Shown here: positions 1-7,187 of the stretch, piece after piece | Position numbering within the stretch: position 1 is the stretch's first letter | Layout: each line of letters starts with the position of its first letter | From: Nitrososphaeria archaeon | GTDB taxonomy: Archaea > Thermoproteota > Nitrososphaeria > Geothermarchaeales > JDFR-13 | NCBI GenBank assembly: GCA_027047855.1 | Contig: JALTTZ010000145.1 | Span: 1-40,502, forward strand | Reading direction: 5' to 3' | DNA length: 40,502 nucleotides | Translations under genes and position numbers: made by a program | Notes under the pieces: model-generated | The model's input: only the letters and a program-made list of their open reading frames with translations | What the model was told of the DNA's origin: nothing | Databases searched by the model: none

Positions 1-122
1 TCCTTTACCGTCATATGTTTGGGGCCTCTCCACATAACGTGTTGCCACATATACTGGATAGAGACTTGTATTTCTCTTGCTATAGCTTCATTAAGTAGAT
101 TCAATAGTTCCCTTGAAACCAT
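1..122 (-). CDS. Ferritin-like (Dps/bacterioferritin-type) protein, N-terminal fragment
   Basis: The minus strand from 122 to the window edge is open for 40 codons and begins MVSRELLNLLNEAIAREI, followed by QVSIQYMWQHVMWRG. This is the first helix of archaeal ferritin-like proteins: the Glu in the AREIQ segment would be the first metal ligand, and the QYMWQH segment is typical of the group. The ATG at 122-120 has an AGGTG about 8 bases upstream (131-135 on the plus strand) and a TATA-like stretch at 148-157. The rest of the gene lies left of the window, so the ferroxidase ligands of the other helices cannot be checked. The family stores iron or detoxifies peroxide, which fits the superoxide reductase 2 kb away. 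Identity rests on pattern recognition of 40 residues. Confidence 0.72.
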   Translation of the reverse strand, partial: MVSRELLNLLNEAIAREIQVSIQYMWQHVMWRGPKHMTVK

Positions 123-147
123 CTCAAAAACACCTGGAAAAAATTAT

Positions 148-157
148 CTATATATAG
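148..157 (-). promoter_or_regulatory. TATA-like box for the ferritin-like gene
   Basis: An alternating TA stretch centred near 152 lies 30 bases upstream of the minus-strand ATG at 122. Archaeal TATA boxes sit about 26 bases before the transcript start, which would put the start close to 126 and leave almost no leader. Confidence 0.4.
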
Positions 158-190
158 ATTTAGATACGCTATACAACCTAGTTAATCGAG

Positions 191-199
191 GTATATATA
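191..199 (+). promoter_or_regulatory. TATA-like box upstream of the ThiF-family gene
   Basis: GTATATATAAAC is a good archaeal TATA box. A start of transcription 26 bases downstream would fall near 221, exactly at a GAGGTGATT stretch, leaving a leader of about 50 bases before the ATG at 271. The box is immediately preceded by one copy of a 16-base direct repeat (174-189) found again before the gene at 11203. Confidence 0.45.
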
Positions 200-270
200 A
201 ACTGCAATAGATTGTTTCTAGAGGTGATTAACTATAATTACCTTCTGGTTCTTATTTTTTTACTGGGGGA

Positions 271-1332
271 ATGAAGCGAGATATATTTAATGATTATGCG
301 AGACAGATAGTTCTCAGGGACATTGGGCCGGAAGGTCAGGAGAGGCTTATGGAGGCTAGGGTAGCCATTATAGGATTGGGTGGTCTAGGCTCTCCAGCCG
401 CCATGATTCTCGCGGCCATGGGTGTCGGTTATTTAAGAATCGTTGATAGGGACGTGGTCTCACTCACTGATCTACATAGGCAGCCCCTATACAGGAGGGG
501 GGATGTTGATAGACCTAAGGTTCAAGTAGCTGAGGAGAGGTTGAGAGAGATTAATCCGTGGTTGGAGGTTGACCCAATACCTGAGCCTGTTATGGAGGAA
601 AATGTGGATAGGATTGTGTCAGGCGTAGATGTTATAGTGGATGGCTTGGATAATATGAAACCTAGGTATATAATTAATCGGGCCGCGGTTAAACATAGAA
701 TTCCATATATATTTGCTTCAGCTATCGAGATGTATGGCAATATATCAACTATAATACCATACGAGACTCCTTGCTTAGAGTGTTTCTATGGTGGGTTGGA
801 GGACGCTAATCTACCTTCATGTGCTGAGGTGGGTGTGCACCCGAGCTTGACCCATATGGTGGCCAGTCTCGCGGTATCTGAGGCGGTCCGTATAGTTACA
901 GGGGCCGAGCCGGTACTTAAAAACACCCTACTATATGTTGATCTAAAATCTATAAGTCTAGATAAAATAAGGATATTGCGTAATGAGAAATGTCCTGTAT
1001 GTGGTTCGTCACCCGTAGTAAAGCCTAGGCCAATAAACTTGGATTTGGTTGAGGTTAGTTGTGCTAGGGATGGAACGGGGATAATTTTCATAAATAACCT
1101 TGTACCAAATCTGGATCTAAATGACGTTGTTAAGGGTATTACAGAAAGGGGATACCAAATTCTTAACAGGAGTTCTCTGAGCGTGTCGTTTAGAGTTGAT
1201 GAAAATCTTTCGGGAGTGTTGCTGAAAAGTGGTGTTATGATTGGAAAGGTTCGATTTTATAAGGAGGATATTGAGCGAAGGCTTTTAGGAATATACAATG
1301 ATATTCTGGGGACGAATTTGGACAGCAACTGA
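271..1332 (+). CDS. ThiF/MoeB/HesA-family E1-like adenylyltransferase
   Basis: This enzyme family adenylates the C-terminal glycine of a ubiquitin-like sulfur carrier (MoaD, ThiS or archaeal SAMP) for molybdopterin, thiamine or tRNA-thiolation chemistry. The nucleotide-binding loop GLGGLGSP is at residues 35-42, with VDRD at 58-61, the R70/K83 region and DGLDN at 124-128. The likely catalytic cysteine is C184 in LPSCAEVG. Two CxxC pairs, C168/C171 and C241/C244, would bind structural zinc as in MoeB. After about residue 250 there is a C-terminal extension of some 100 residues that does not look like a rhodanese domain and that I do not recognise. The ATG at 271 directly follows GGGGGA. No carrier-protein gene is adjacent, so the partner is unknown. 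Family assignment is firm; the pathway is not. Confidence 0.9.
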   Translation: MKRDIFNDYARQIVLRDIGPEGQERLMEARVAIIGLGGLGSPAAMILAAMGVGYLRIVDRDVVSLTDLHRQPLYRRGDVDRPKVQVAEERLREINPWLEVDPIPEPVMEENVDRIVSGVDVIVDGLDNMKPRYIINRAAVKHRIPYIFASAIEMYGNISTIIPYETPCLECFYGGLEDANLPSCAEVGVHPSLTHMVASLAVSEAVRIVTGAEPVLKNTLLYVDLKSISLDKIRILRNEKCPVCGSSPVVKPRPINLDLVEVSCARDGTGIIFINNLVPNLDLNDVVKGITERGYQILNRSSLSVSFRVDENLSGVLLKSGVMIGKVRFYKEDIERRLLGIYNDILGTNLDSN

Positions 1333-1429
1333 AGGGACAAATTGAAGGGTCTATCGCTAATCTTTTAATTTTTGATTGGTTCGCTTGGCACTTAAAATTA
1401 ATATTCCAATTTTAGTTATGATATTATAA

Positions 1430-2134
1430 ATGGGACCTAGTATGGAGCCATTTACGAAAGAATATAAATTAGTTAAAGGATTGACTGACCTTAAGAGAGG
1501 TTCATTAATCGTGTTTGTGGCAACTATATTCAATATTGTGGTGCTATCTATTATATTCTTGATTCAAGGGTTGTTTCCGTTAGATTTTACTGATGTTTTC
1601 TCCAGTTCGCCTTTATTCTTTAGCTCGTTAATCATGGCTCCAGCGGTTCTGAATCTATTAGGGTTCATCTATTTCTACAACGCGTGTAAGTATCTGGAGG
1701 AGGTTGAGTCGAGTCAATTTGGGGTGGGTAAGATCGGGAGCATACTCATGATTATTGGGGCTTTTCTAATACTTGTATTCTCGAAGTTTATACCCGGTGT
1801 AAATCTCTATCAGATGGCCTTTGAGTCCCATGAGGCTACATTTGGCTTTTCTATTGGGGAACTCTTGATAATCAATATTGTGCTAGAGACGCCGTTTAAT
1901 TATGTTGTCGTTCTTGGAAGTATATTTTTTGGTCTTATGCTCATAAGGCTAGGGGAATATGGTCAGGTATCTAACTTAGTGAATAAAGCTGGGTTATTGC
2001 TTATTATAAGTTTTGCGATGGCGTTGGTTCCCGCGGGAGCGTATATCGGCTCCTATATTCTTCTTGCCGCAATGGTTATATTATTCATGGGTGCCTATAA
2101 ATCGATAAAACAACTGAATTCGGAGCAAACGTAA
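1430..2134 (+). CDS. Polytopic membrane protein, possibly DUF973-like
   Basis: A 234-residue protein with about six hydrophobic segments (roughly residues 28-48, 60-82, 100-122, 145-170, 184-203 and 207-224) and short charged loops. The beginning, with KGLTDLKRGS leading into the first helix, resembles crenarchaeal DUF973 membrane proteins, but I hold that name loosely. No catalytic motif is visible. ATG codons at 1430 and 1442 are both possible starts; neither has a strong ribosome-binding site. It stands alone between the ThiF-like gene and superoxide reductase, about 95 bases from each, so its role cannot be inferred from context. Confidence 0.7.
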   Translation: MGPSMEPFTKEYKLVKGLTDLKRGSLIVFVATIFNIVVLSIIFLIQGLFPLDFTDVFSSSPLFFSSLIMAPAVLNLLGFIYFYNACKYLEEVESSQFGVGKIGSILMIIGAFLILVFSKFIPGVNLYQMAFESHEATFGFSIGELLIINIVLETPFNYVVVLGSIFFGLMLIRLGEYGQVSNLVNKAGLLLIISFAMALVPAGAYIGSYILLAAMVILFMGAYKSIKQLNSEQT

Positions 2135-2229
2135 GTCAAATTCCATTTGTATAATTCGGAGGCTGGTTTACTAACCTATTTATATGACATAACAGTATTA
2201 TATTTTTCACTAACGTCAGGGTGATTTGC

Positions 2230-2607
2230 ATGACGGACAAGTTTGGTGATTTAATTTATACTCCTGAGGGAGCTAGTGGAGAGGCGATCTCCAAGGTGGA
2301 GACTCACACCCCCAAGATCAATGCACCTGATAAAGTTAAGGCGGGAGAACCTTTTACCGTTGAGATCAGCGTCGGTCCACATCCTAATACGGTCCAACAC
2401 TCCATTAGGTACATTGAGGTCTTCTTTAAAGAAGATGGCAGGGTATTCAATCCCATTACAATTGCGAAGATAGAGTTAACCCCCGAATACGCCGAGCCTA
2501 ATGTGACTTTAACATTAAAGTTACGGAAGAGCGGGATACTCTATGCAGTTGAGTACTGTAATCTTCATGGTTTATGGGAAGCTAGGAAAAAAATAGAGGT
2601 TGATTAG
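2230..2607 (+). CDS. sor: Superoxide reductase (neelaredoxin type)
   Basis: Reduces superoxide to hydrogen peroxide at a mononuclear non-haem iron in the cytoplasm, the usual superoxide defence of anaerobic archaea. From the ATG at 2230 the iron ligands are all present: H26 (VETHTP), H51 and H57 (HPNTVQHSIRYIE), C110 and H113 (CNLHGLWE). E24 corresponds to the displaceable glutamate ligand of neelaredoxins. The N-terminal desulforedoxin domain of 2Fe desulfoferrodoxins is absent, so this is a one-iron enzyme, and 125 residues is the usual length. The ATG is preferred over an in-frame GTG nine bases earlier because that GTG is part of the ribosome-binding site GGGTGAT. A TATA-like TATTTATATG at 2176-2186 predicts a leader of about 23 bases. 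Confidence 0.95.
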   Translation: MTDKFGDLIYTPEGASGEAISKVETHTPKINAPDKVKAGEPFTVEISVGPHPNTVQHSIRYIEVFFKEDGRVFNPITIAKIELTPEYAEPNVTLTLKLRKSGILYAVEYCNLHGLWEARKKIEVD

Positions 2608-2609
2608 AT

Positions 2610-3155
2610 TCATTTAATCATGCGAAACAGCTCATCTAAGAGAGCTCTGAGATCGCCCTCGTAGAAGTAAATGACGGCTAACAAACCGAGGACAAGGAGA
2701 CTTTGTACCAAGCGCTCACCCAGTCCCCCGGTACGTATCCTCCACTTCATATGAAACCTTTTTCTTCCCGTAATTTTTTCATCTCCATATGGCCAAAACC
2801 AATATATCCCCGTCTTCGTCAGACTATCAAGAAGCAAATGGCTCATAAATCCTACTGAGAATCCTATCAAAAGCAGGTAATTGTATCCCGCAACAATTAA
2901 TATGCTTGCGTCCAACGCTATTAAGACCCAGATATTATGTAAGATGGTTCTGTGGAAGCCACGGCCACCGAAGACCCCTTTCCAAGCCCTCCTAAATATA
3001 CTTCTTTTAGATACCCACGTCTTATCTATCATCCAATCTATATCTGGTATTATTGATGCCACTGCTGATAGGAATGCATATTCTGGTCTAAGGCCATTAT
3101 AGTATAGTAGAAATCCTAAGAGTGTGCCGAATAGGATATGCGTTGCTTTTTCCAT
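2610..3155 (-). CDS. DUF457/YdjM-family membrane-bound metal-dependent hydrolase-like protein
   Basis: A membrane protein of about 180 residues. The N-terminal pattern THILFG, followed by IIPDIDWMID near residue 40, FHRTILHN near 90 and FMSHLLLDSLTKTG near 125 gives the spaced His/Asp residues typical of the YdjM/DUF457 family, thought to be metal-dependent hydrolases although their substrates are mostly unknown. About four hydrophobic helices are visible. The ATG at 3155 has GAGGT seven bases upstream and begins two bases after the stop of the ABC-2 permease, so it is the last gene of a three-gene minus-strand operon with the exporter. A TTG two codons earlier is an unlikely alternative. Its stop lies three bases from that of superoxide reductase. 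Confidence 0.8.
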   Translation of the reverse strand: MEKATHILFGTLLGFLLYYNGLRPEYAFLSAVASIIPDIDWMIDKTWVSKRSIFRRAWKGVFGGRGFHRTILHNIWVLIALDASILIVAGYNYLLLIGFSVGFMSHLLLDSLTKTGIYWFWPYGDEKITGRKRFHMKWRIRTGGLGERLVQSLLVLGLLAVIYFYEGDLRALLDELFRMIK

Positions 3156-3157
3156 GT

Positions 3158-4333
3158 TCAAACCTCTATTGTTTTTAACATCTTGGAGAGTACTATGGAG
3201 CCCAATGTATATAGGATCACGACGAATATCGTTAGATAAAGTGTCTCGGTAAGATGAATAAGTATCGTGTCACCATACAATAGGATTGCTCTTACTACAT
3301 CCAATGCATACGCCATTGGTATATAGTTGGTTAGTTGTCTCAGGTATGGGGGAAGCATCTCGAGTGGGAACCAGATCCCTATAAACCATTGTAAAAATAT
3401 ACCTATTATTATAGCGAATCCGGATGCTCCCTCAGTGGTTCTGAATATGGCTGATATAATGAGGCCTATTACTATCCCACTCAAACTTCCCAAGATAACA
3501 ACAATAGTTAAATCGGGTATAAGTAAATGAATCTTAGGCTGTAATAAGGGTATTCCTATGGCTAGAACTAAAAATGTATAGAGTAGCGTGCTGAATAGTG
3601 CTCCGAAGGTTTTACCTAGAAGGATCTCTATCGGTTTGATTGGTGTTAGCATTAGGCGTTTTAATGTTCCACTTTTTCTCTCATTCACTATTGAGGCTGT
3701 TGCCGTTACCATTGAGGAGAATAGGAATCCATAGCCGATTATTCCTGTTAATATAAACTCCTTGTATTGTATTCTTTCTGTTCCCTTTACTGGTTTATAT
3801 TTTGCCTTGATGGCTTCAGCATAGGCCCTCATATGTTCAAGCATCGTCTGGTTGAATACACCCGAATTCTTTATATACTCCTCGAACATACTTCTGGTTC
3901 GACTGTTGAACCCATCTAGTATGCTCTTGATTATGCCTGTCGATATGTCTGCAACATTTGGGTCCGAGTTGTCTATATAGACTTTCAACTCTGCTTGGAA
4001 ACCGGTGGTGATGTTCTTTCCCGTTCCTCTAGGTATTATTATATATGCGTCTAGTTCATGCTTAGAGAGTTTATCATAGAGAGACTGGTTGTCTTTAAGT
4101 ATGACTATGTTGGTGACATTCGTCTGATTAAATACGTCTATTATAAGTTGTGACATATCTGAGTGATCTTGGTCTAATATACCAATATCTATTGTGATGG
4201 TACCGCTTCCGCCAAATATAGCAGAGAAGAGCAGCATTAAAATTATTGGGAATGCTATGTTCCAAAATAATACTTCTTTTGTTTTGAGCATCATTTTCAA
4301 GTCGTATTTAGCTACTGAGATAATTCGTTTCAT
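3158..4333 (-). CDS. ABC-2 type transporter permease
   Basis: The membrane subunit of an ABC exporter. It has one N-terminal transmembrane helix (about residues 22-41), a large extracytoplasmic domain of about 150 residues, and five helices from about residue 198 to the C terminus. This is the architecture of ABC-2 permeases of the YhgE/LinK/NodJ type. The segment NERKSGTLKRLMLTPIKP before the second helix is the characteristic coupling segment of the family. Its ATG overlaps the stop of the upstream ATPase gene as ATGA, which indicates translational coupling and one complex. Substrate cannot be told; relatives export drugs, lipids or polysaccharides. Confidence 0.92.
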   Translation of the reverse strand: MKRIISVAKYDLKMMLKTKEVLFWNIAFPIILMLLFSAIFGGSGTITIDIGILDQDHSDMSQLIIDVFNQTNVTNIVILKDNQSLYDKLSKHELDAYIIIPRGTGKNITTGFQAELKVYIDNSDPNVADISTGIIKSILDGFNSRTRSMFEEYIKNSGVFNQTMLEHMRAYAEAIKAKYKPVKGTERIQYKEFILTGIIGYGFLFSSMVTATASIVNERKSGTLKRLMLTPIKPIEILLGKTFGALFSTLLYTFLVLAIGIPLLQPKIHLLIPDLTIVVILGSLSGIVIGLIISAIFRTTEGASGFAIIIGIFLQWFIGIWFPLEMLPPYLRQLTNYIPMAYALDVVRAILLYGDTILIHLTETLYLTIFVVILYTLGSIVLSKMLKTIEV

Positions 4334-5259
4334 TCGCTTTCCAGCCTCCTACCAGTTAGGTTTATAAATACATCATCTAGAGATGGGCGTCTAATTTCGA
4401 ATCCGTCGACCCATATTCCCGCTCCTTCGAGCTTACTCCTCACTTCAGGTATGTCTCTCTCAGTTAAGCCTTGAATTCTTATGCTGTCTTCCGATATAAC
4501 CACAGGTGTATAAGGTTCAAGGATTGTCTTGGCAGTTTCAATGAATTTACTTCTCATTTTTATTATAAGGGATTCTACACCCCCATAAGTCTTTTTTAGT
4601 TCTTGAGGGGTGCCTGTGGCAAGTATCTTTCCCTTGTTTATTATCGAGACTCTGTCACATAGTTCATCTGCCTCTTCCATATAGTGTGTTGTTAACAATA
4701 TAGTTATCCCTTTGTCGTTCAACTCGGTTATTAGATGCCAGAATTCTCTTCTTATATTAGGATCTAGACCTGTTGTCGGTTCATCCATTATAACTAACTT
4801 AGGGTTGCTGATGAGTGATGTGGCTAATGCTATCCTGCGTTTCTGTCCCCCGGACATCTTCGATACATCCTTTTTGAGGAGTTCTTCATCCAACCCGAGG
4901 AACTCTTTCAATGTGTTTAGTCGTTTCTTGAATTCGGTACTTTTAACTCCATAGAGTCCGGCGAAATACTTTATATTGTCCAATCCTGTTAAATTGTCAT
5001 ATAGCAGATGCTCTTGAGGCACATATCCGATTATTCGTTTATTGAACTTTCTGCTGGTAATACTTTCTCCGAAGATTTTTATTTCTCCACTATCCATTGA
5101 CCTTAGACCCAATATTATCTCGATTAAAGTCGATTTGCCGGCCCCATTAGGTCCTAATAATCCGTATATCTCCCCCTCGTAAACTTTTAAAGATACATTA
5201 TCTAGAACTTTGGCTTTACCGTAATATTTGACGACATCAATTGTCTCAATTGCATACAT
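4330..5259 (-). CDS. ABC transporter ATP-binding protein (CcmA/DrrA type)
   Basis: ATPase partner of the ABC-2 permease. The Walker A motif GPNGAGKST is at residues 36-44, the Q-loop glutamine at 82, the signature MSGGQ at 135-139, Walker B LVIMDEPTTGLD at 155-166 and the switch histidine at 192. The 309-residue length includes a C-terminal domain of about 90 residues (from about 220) seen in DrrA/NatA-like exporters. The ATG at 5259 has GGTG about nine bases upstream, and an AT-rich TATA-like stretch lies near 5300. It is the first gene of the operon 5259-2610. The family is clear; the substrate is unknown. Confidence 0.94.
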   Translation of the reverse strand: MYAIETIDVVKYYGKAKVLDNVSLKVYEGEIYGLLGPNGAGKSTLIEIILGLRSMDSGEIKIFGESITSRKFNKRIIGYVPQEHLLYDNLTGLDNIKYFAGLYGVKSTEFKKRLNTLKEFLGLDEELLKKDVSKMSGGQKRRIALATSLISNPKLVIMDEPTTGLDPNIRREFWHLITELNDKGITILLTTHYMEEADELCDRVSIINKGKILATGTPQELKKTYGGVESLIIKMRSKFIETAKTILEPYTPVVISEDSIRIQGLTERDIPEVRSKLEGAGIWVDGFEIRRPSLDDVFINLTGRRLESE

Positions 5260-5390
5260 AGGAATTACACCAGAAAAGTGAGGTGCTTTGAATTATATTT
5301 TATCGTGTATCGAGGTTTATAAAGATGAGAAGTCTCCTGAATAATCGGCTCCAGATGTCTTTATTAGGGTTGACGCCATATCTCTTTAGT

Positions 5391-6053
5391 ATGAAATGGG
5401 AAACTGTTTTAGGTCCAGCGTACGCGCTGTTGAAGGTCTATTTGAATCCCGGTGAAGAGGTCACGGCTGAGGCCGGGGCTTTTGTAGCTGGGAAAGGTGA
5501 ATACGAAGTTAAAACACATACCGGTGGTTTGCTTAGCGCCTTGGCGAGAAAATTGGCTGGGGGTGAATCAATATTCTTAAATACCTTCATTGCAAAGACA
5601 CTGACTGAGTTGTGGTTTGCTCCCTCGCTCCCAGGGGATATCAAGTATGTAGAGGTTAATGGGGAGCTAATCGTCCAGGATATGAGCTACCTTGTTTCTC
5701 ACGGTGATACCAGGATTACAGTGGCTTGGAGAGGGTTTAAAGGATTGCTTGCTGAGGGTGAACTTATCTGGTTAAAGATAGAGGGAAATGGAGGTGTCTG
5801 GGTAAATAGCTATGGTGGCATTGAGACGGTGGAGCTTAAGCCCGGTGAAAAGATGATTCTAGATAATTTCCATTTTGTTGCTATGGATCCTACTGTTAAA
5901 TATAAGATTCGTAAATTTGGGGGGTGGAAGAGTTTCTTCCTTGGAGGAGAGGGTGTCGTAGCCGAGCTAGAAGGTCCAGGGAGGGTTCTTATCCAGACGA
6001 GGTCTCTACCTCCATTAGCGGCTATGATAGCAAAACTCATAGGTAGGGGCTGA
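5391..6053 (+). CDS. AIM24-family protein (TIGR00266/DUF124)
   Basis: A beta-rich protein matching the AIM24/DUF124 family, with NPGEEVTAEAGAFVA near the start, the repeated short beta units, and a C-terminal GPGRVLIQTRS. In mitochondria AIM24 has a membrane-organisation role; prokaryotic members are of unknown function. The frame is open from an ATG at 5325, but that ATG immediately follows a consensus TATA box (5315-5323) and its first 22 residues lie outside the family fold. I therefore prefer the ATG at 5391, where the family usually begins (MKWETVLGP); an ATG at 5355 is also possible. None has a clear ribosome-binding site. It stands alone, divergent from the ABC exporter operon. Confidence 0.85.
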   Translation: MKWETVLGPAYALLKVYLNPGEEVTAEAGAFVAGKGEYEVKTHTGGLLSALARKLAGGESIFLNTFIAKTLTELWFAPSLPGDIKYVEVNGELIVQDMSYLVSHGDTRITVAWRGFKGLLAEGELIWLKIEGNGGVWVNSYGGIETVELKPGEKMILDNFHFVAMDPTVKYKIRKFGGWKSFFLGGEGVVAELEGPGRVLIQTRSLPPLAAMIAKLIGRG

Positions 6054-6099
6054 TACCCCCTTATTAAACTATTTAGACACATTTTGTATTTATCCATCC

Positions 6100-6115
6100 T
6101 TTTTCTCGCTTTTCT
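6100..6115 (+). terminator. T-rich termination region after the AIM24-like gene
   Basis: A pyrimidine run (CTTTTTCTCGCTTTTCTC) about 45 bases after the stop. Archaeal transcription commonly ends in such T-rich stretches without a hairpin. Confidence 0.4.
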
Positions 6116-6211
6116 CAATGTATAATCTAATAATAGATTTATAATTGGATATTCATCTTAAAGTTCTGTTTTTCTCATTTAAAGCATATACCCCGGTATA
6201 TATCCCCTTAT

Positions 6212-6222
6212 GCCTATATATG
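6212..6222 (+). promoter_or_regulatory. TATA box of the sugar dehydrogenase/glycosyltransferase operon
   Basis: CCTATATATGT is centred about 26 bases before the ATG at 6243, the spacing between TATA box and transcript start in archaea. This predicts that the mRNA starts at or next to the ATG and is leaderless. Confidence 0.5.
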
Positions 6223-6242
6223 TACTGTGGAGTTTTTATTAG

Positions 6243-7187
6243 ATGAATATTTTTATATTTGGTGCAGGTACCGTCGGTTTATCCACCGGCAAGGTTCTGC
6301 ACGATAAAGGAGAGAAAGTAATATTTGTAGACATAAACAACAAAGTAATTGAAAAGCTTTCTAGCGATGGATATGAAGCAGTTCATCCCAATGACCTAGA
6401 GAAATATAGGGCTGATGTGTCTATAATTACTGTGCCGACTCCTATGTTGAGCGACGGATCTGTGAACAACGAGTTTTTACTAGGTGCAATTAAACGACTA
6501 GGTGCATGGCTAAGAAGAGTTAAACCTAATAAACATTTAGTAGTTATAAGGAGTACAGTTTTGCCTTATACTACTAGAAATTATGTTATTCCTTTGCTGG
6601 AGAAAGAATCTGGGGTTAAGGTTGGAGAAGATATCAAGCTTTGCTATCATCCAGAGTTCTTAAGAGCGAATTCGGGTTTCGAGGACTCTATGTATCCATG
6701 GGCACTCGTCATAGGCGAATATGATAAGGAGTCTGGAGATCTTTTACTCAATTTATATAACGGGACAGAAGCTAACATATATCGAGTCAAGCCTGAGATG
6801 GCTGAGTTCGTTAAATATATATGTAATTACTTTAATGCTCTAAAAATCTCCTTTGCGAATGAGATTTGGCTTTTGGGGCGGATTCTCGGAATCGATTCGA
6901 ATAAAGCTCTCGATATATCTTCGAATATTGCTGAAGGTTTCTGGAATAAAAGTTATGGAATGTTGGGTGGGATGCCTTTCGGAGGAACATGTTTACCTAA
7001 GGATACTATGGGTCTATATAATCTGGCTTCTAGTGAGAAATTTAATATGCCTATATTGAGGGCTGTAATTCAGATCAATTCTCTTATGGTCCAGCTATCT
7101 AAAATTGGCATTGCATCGGAGTCTGTGAGTGGTGGTCCAAATTGGAAGCCGTCGCCGACCAAAAATGGATATGGAGTTGAATTTTAA
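6243..7187 (+). CDS. UDP-glucose/GDP-mannose dehydrogenase family protein lacking the C-terminal domain
   Basis: UGDH-family enzymes oxidise a nucleotide sugar twice with NAD to a uronate such as UDP-glucuronate. Visible here are the NAD-binding GAGTVG (residues 7-12), the STV motif (104-106), HPEFL with E138, the substrate-binding segment with K191 and N195, and the catalytic cysteine C250 in GGTCLPKD with K253 and D254. The protein is only 314 residues against the usual 410-450: it ends soon after the central dimerisation helix, so the C-terminal UDP-binding domain is missing. The stop is followed directly by the ATG of the next gene, so there is no frameshifted remnant. The immediate neighbour is a hyaluronan-synthase-like glycosyltransferase that would use a UDP-uronate. 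Whether the shortened enzyme is active is open. Confidence 0.88.
   Translation: MNIFIFGAGTVGLSTGKVLHDKGEKVIFVDINNKVIEKLSSDGYEAVHPNDLEKYRADVSIITVPTPMLSDGSVNNEFLLGAIKRLGAWLRRVKPNKHLVVIRSTVLPYTTRNYVIPLLEKESGVKVGEDIKLCYHPEFLRANSGFEDSMYPWALVIGEYDKESGDLLLNLYNGTEANIYRVKPEMAEFVKYICNYFNALKISFANEIWLLGRILGIDSNKALDISSNIAEGFWNKSYGMLGGMPFGGTCLPKDTMGLYNLASSEKFNMPILRAVIQINSLMVQLSKIGIASESVSGGPNWKPSPTKNGYGVEF

Noticed and set aside
19-210. A 63-codon plus-strand open frame at the left edge
   Set aside because: Its first half is the complement of the ferritin-like coding sequence, it has no ribosome-binding site, and its composition is not protein-like.
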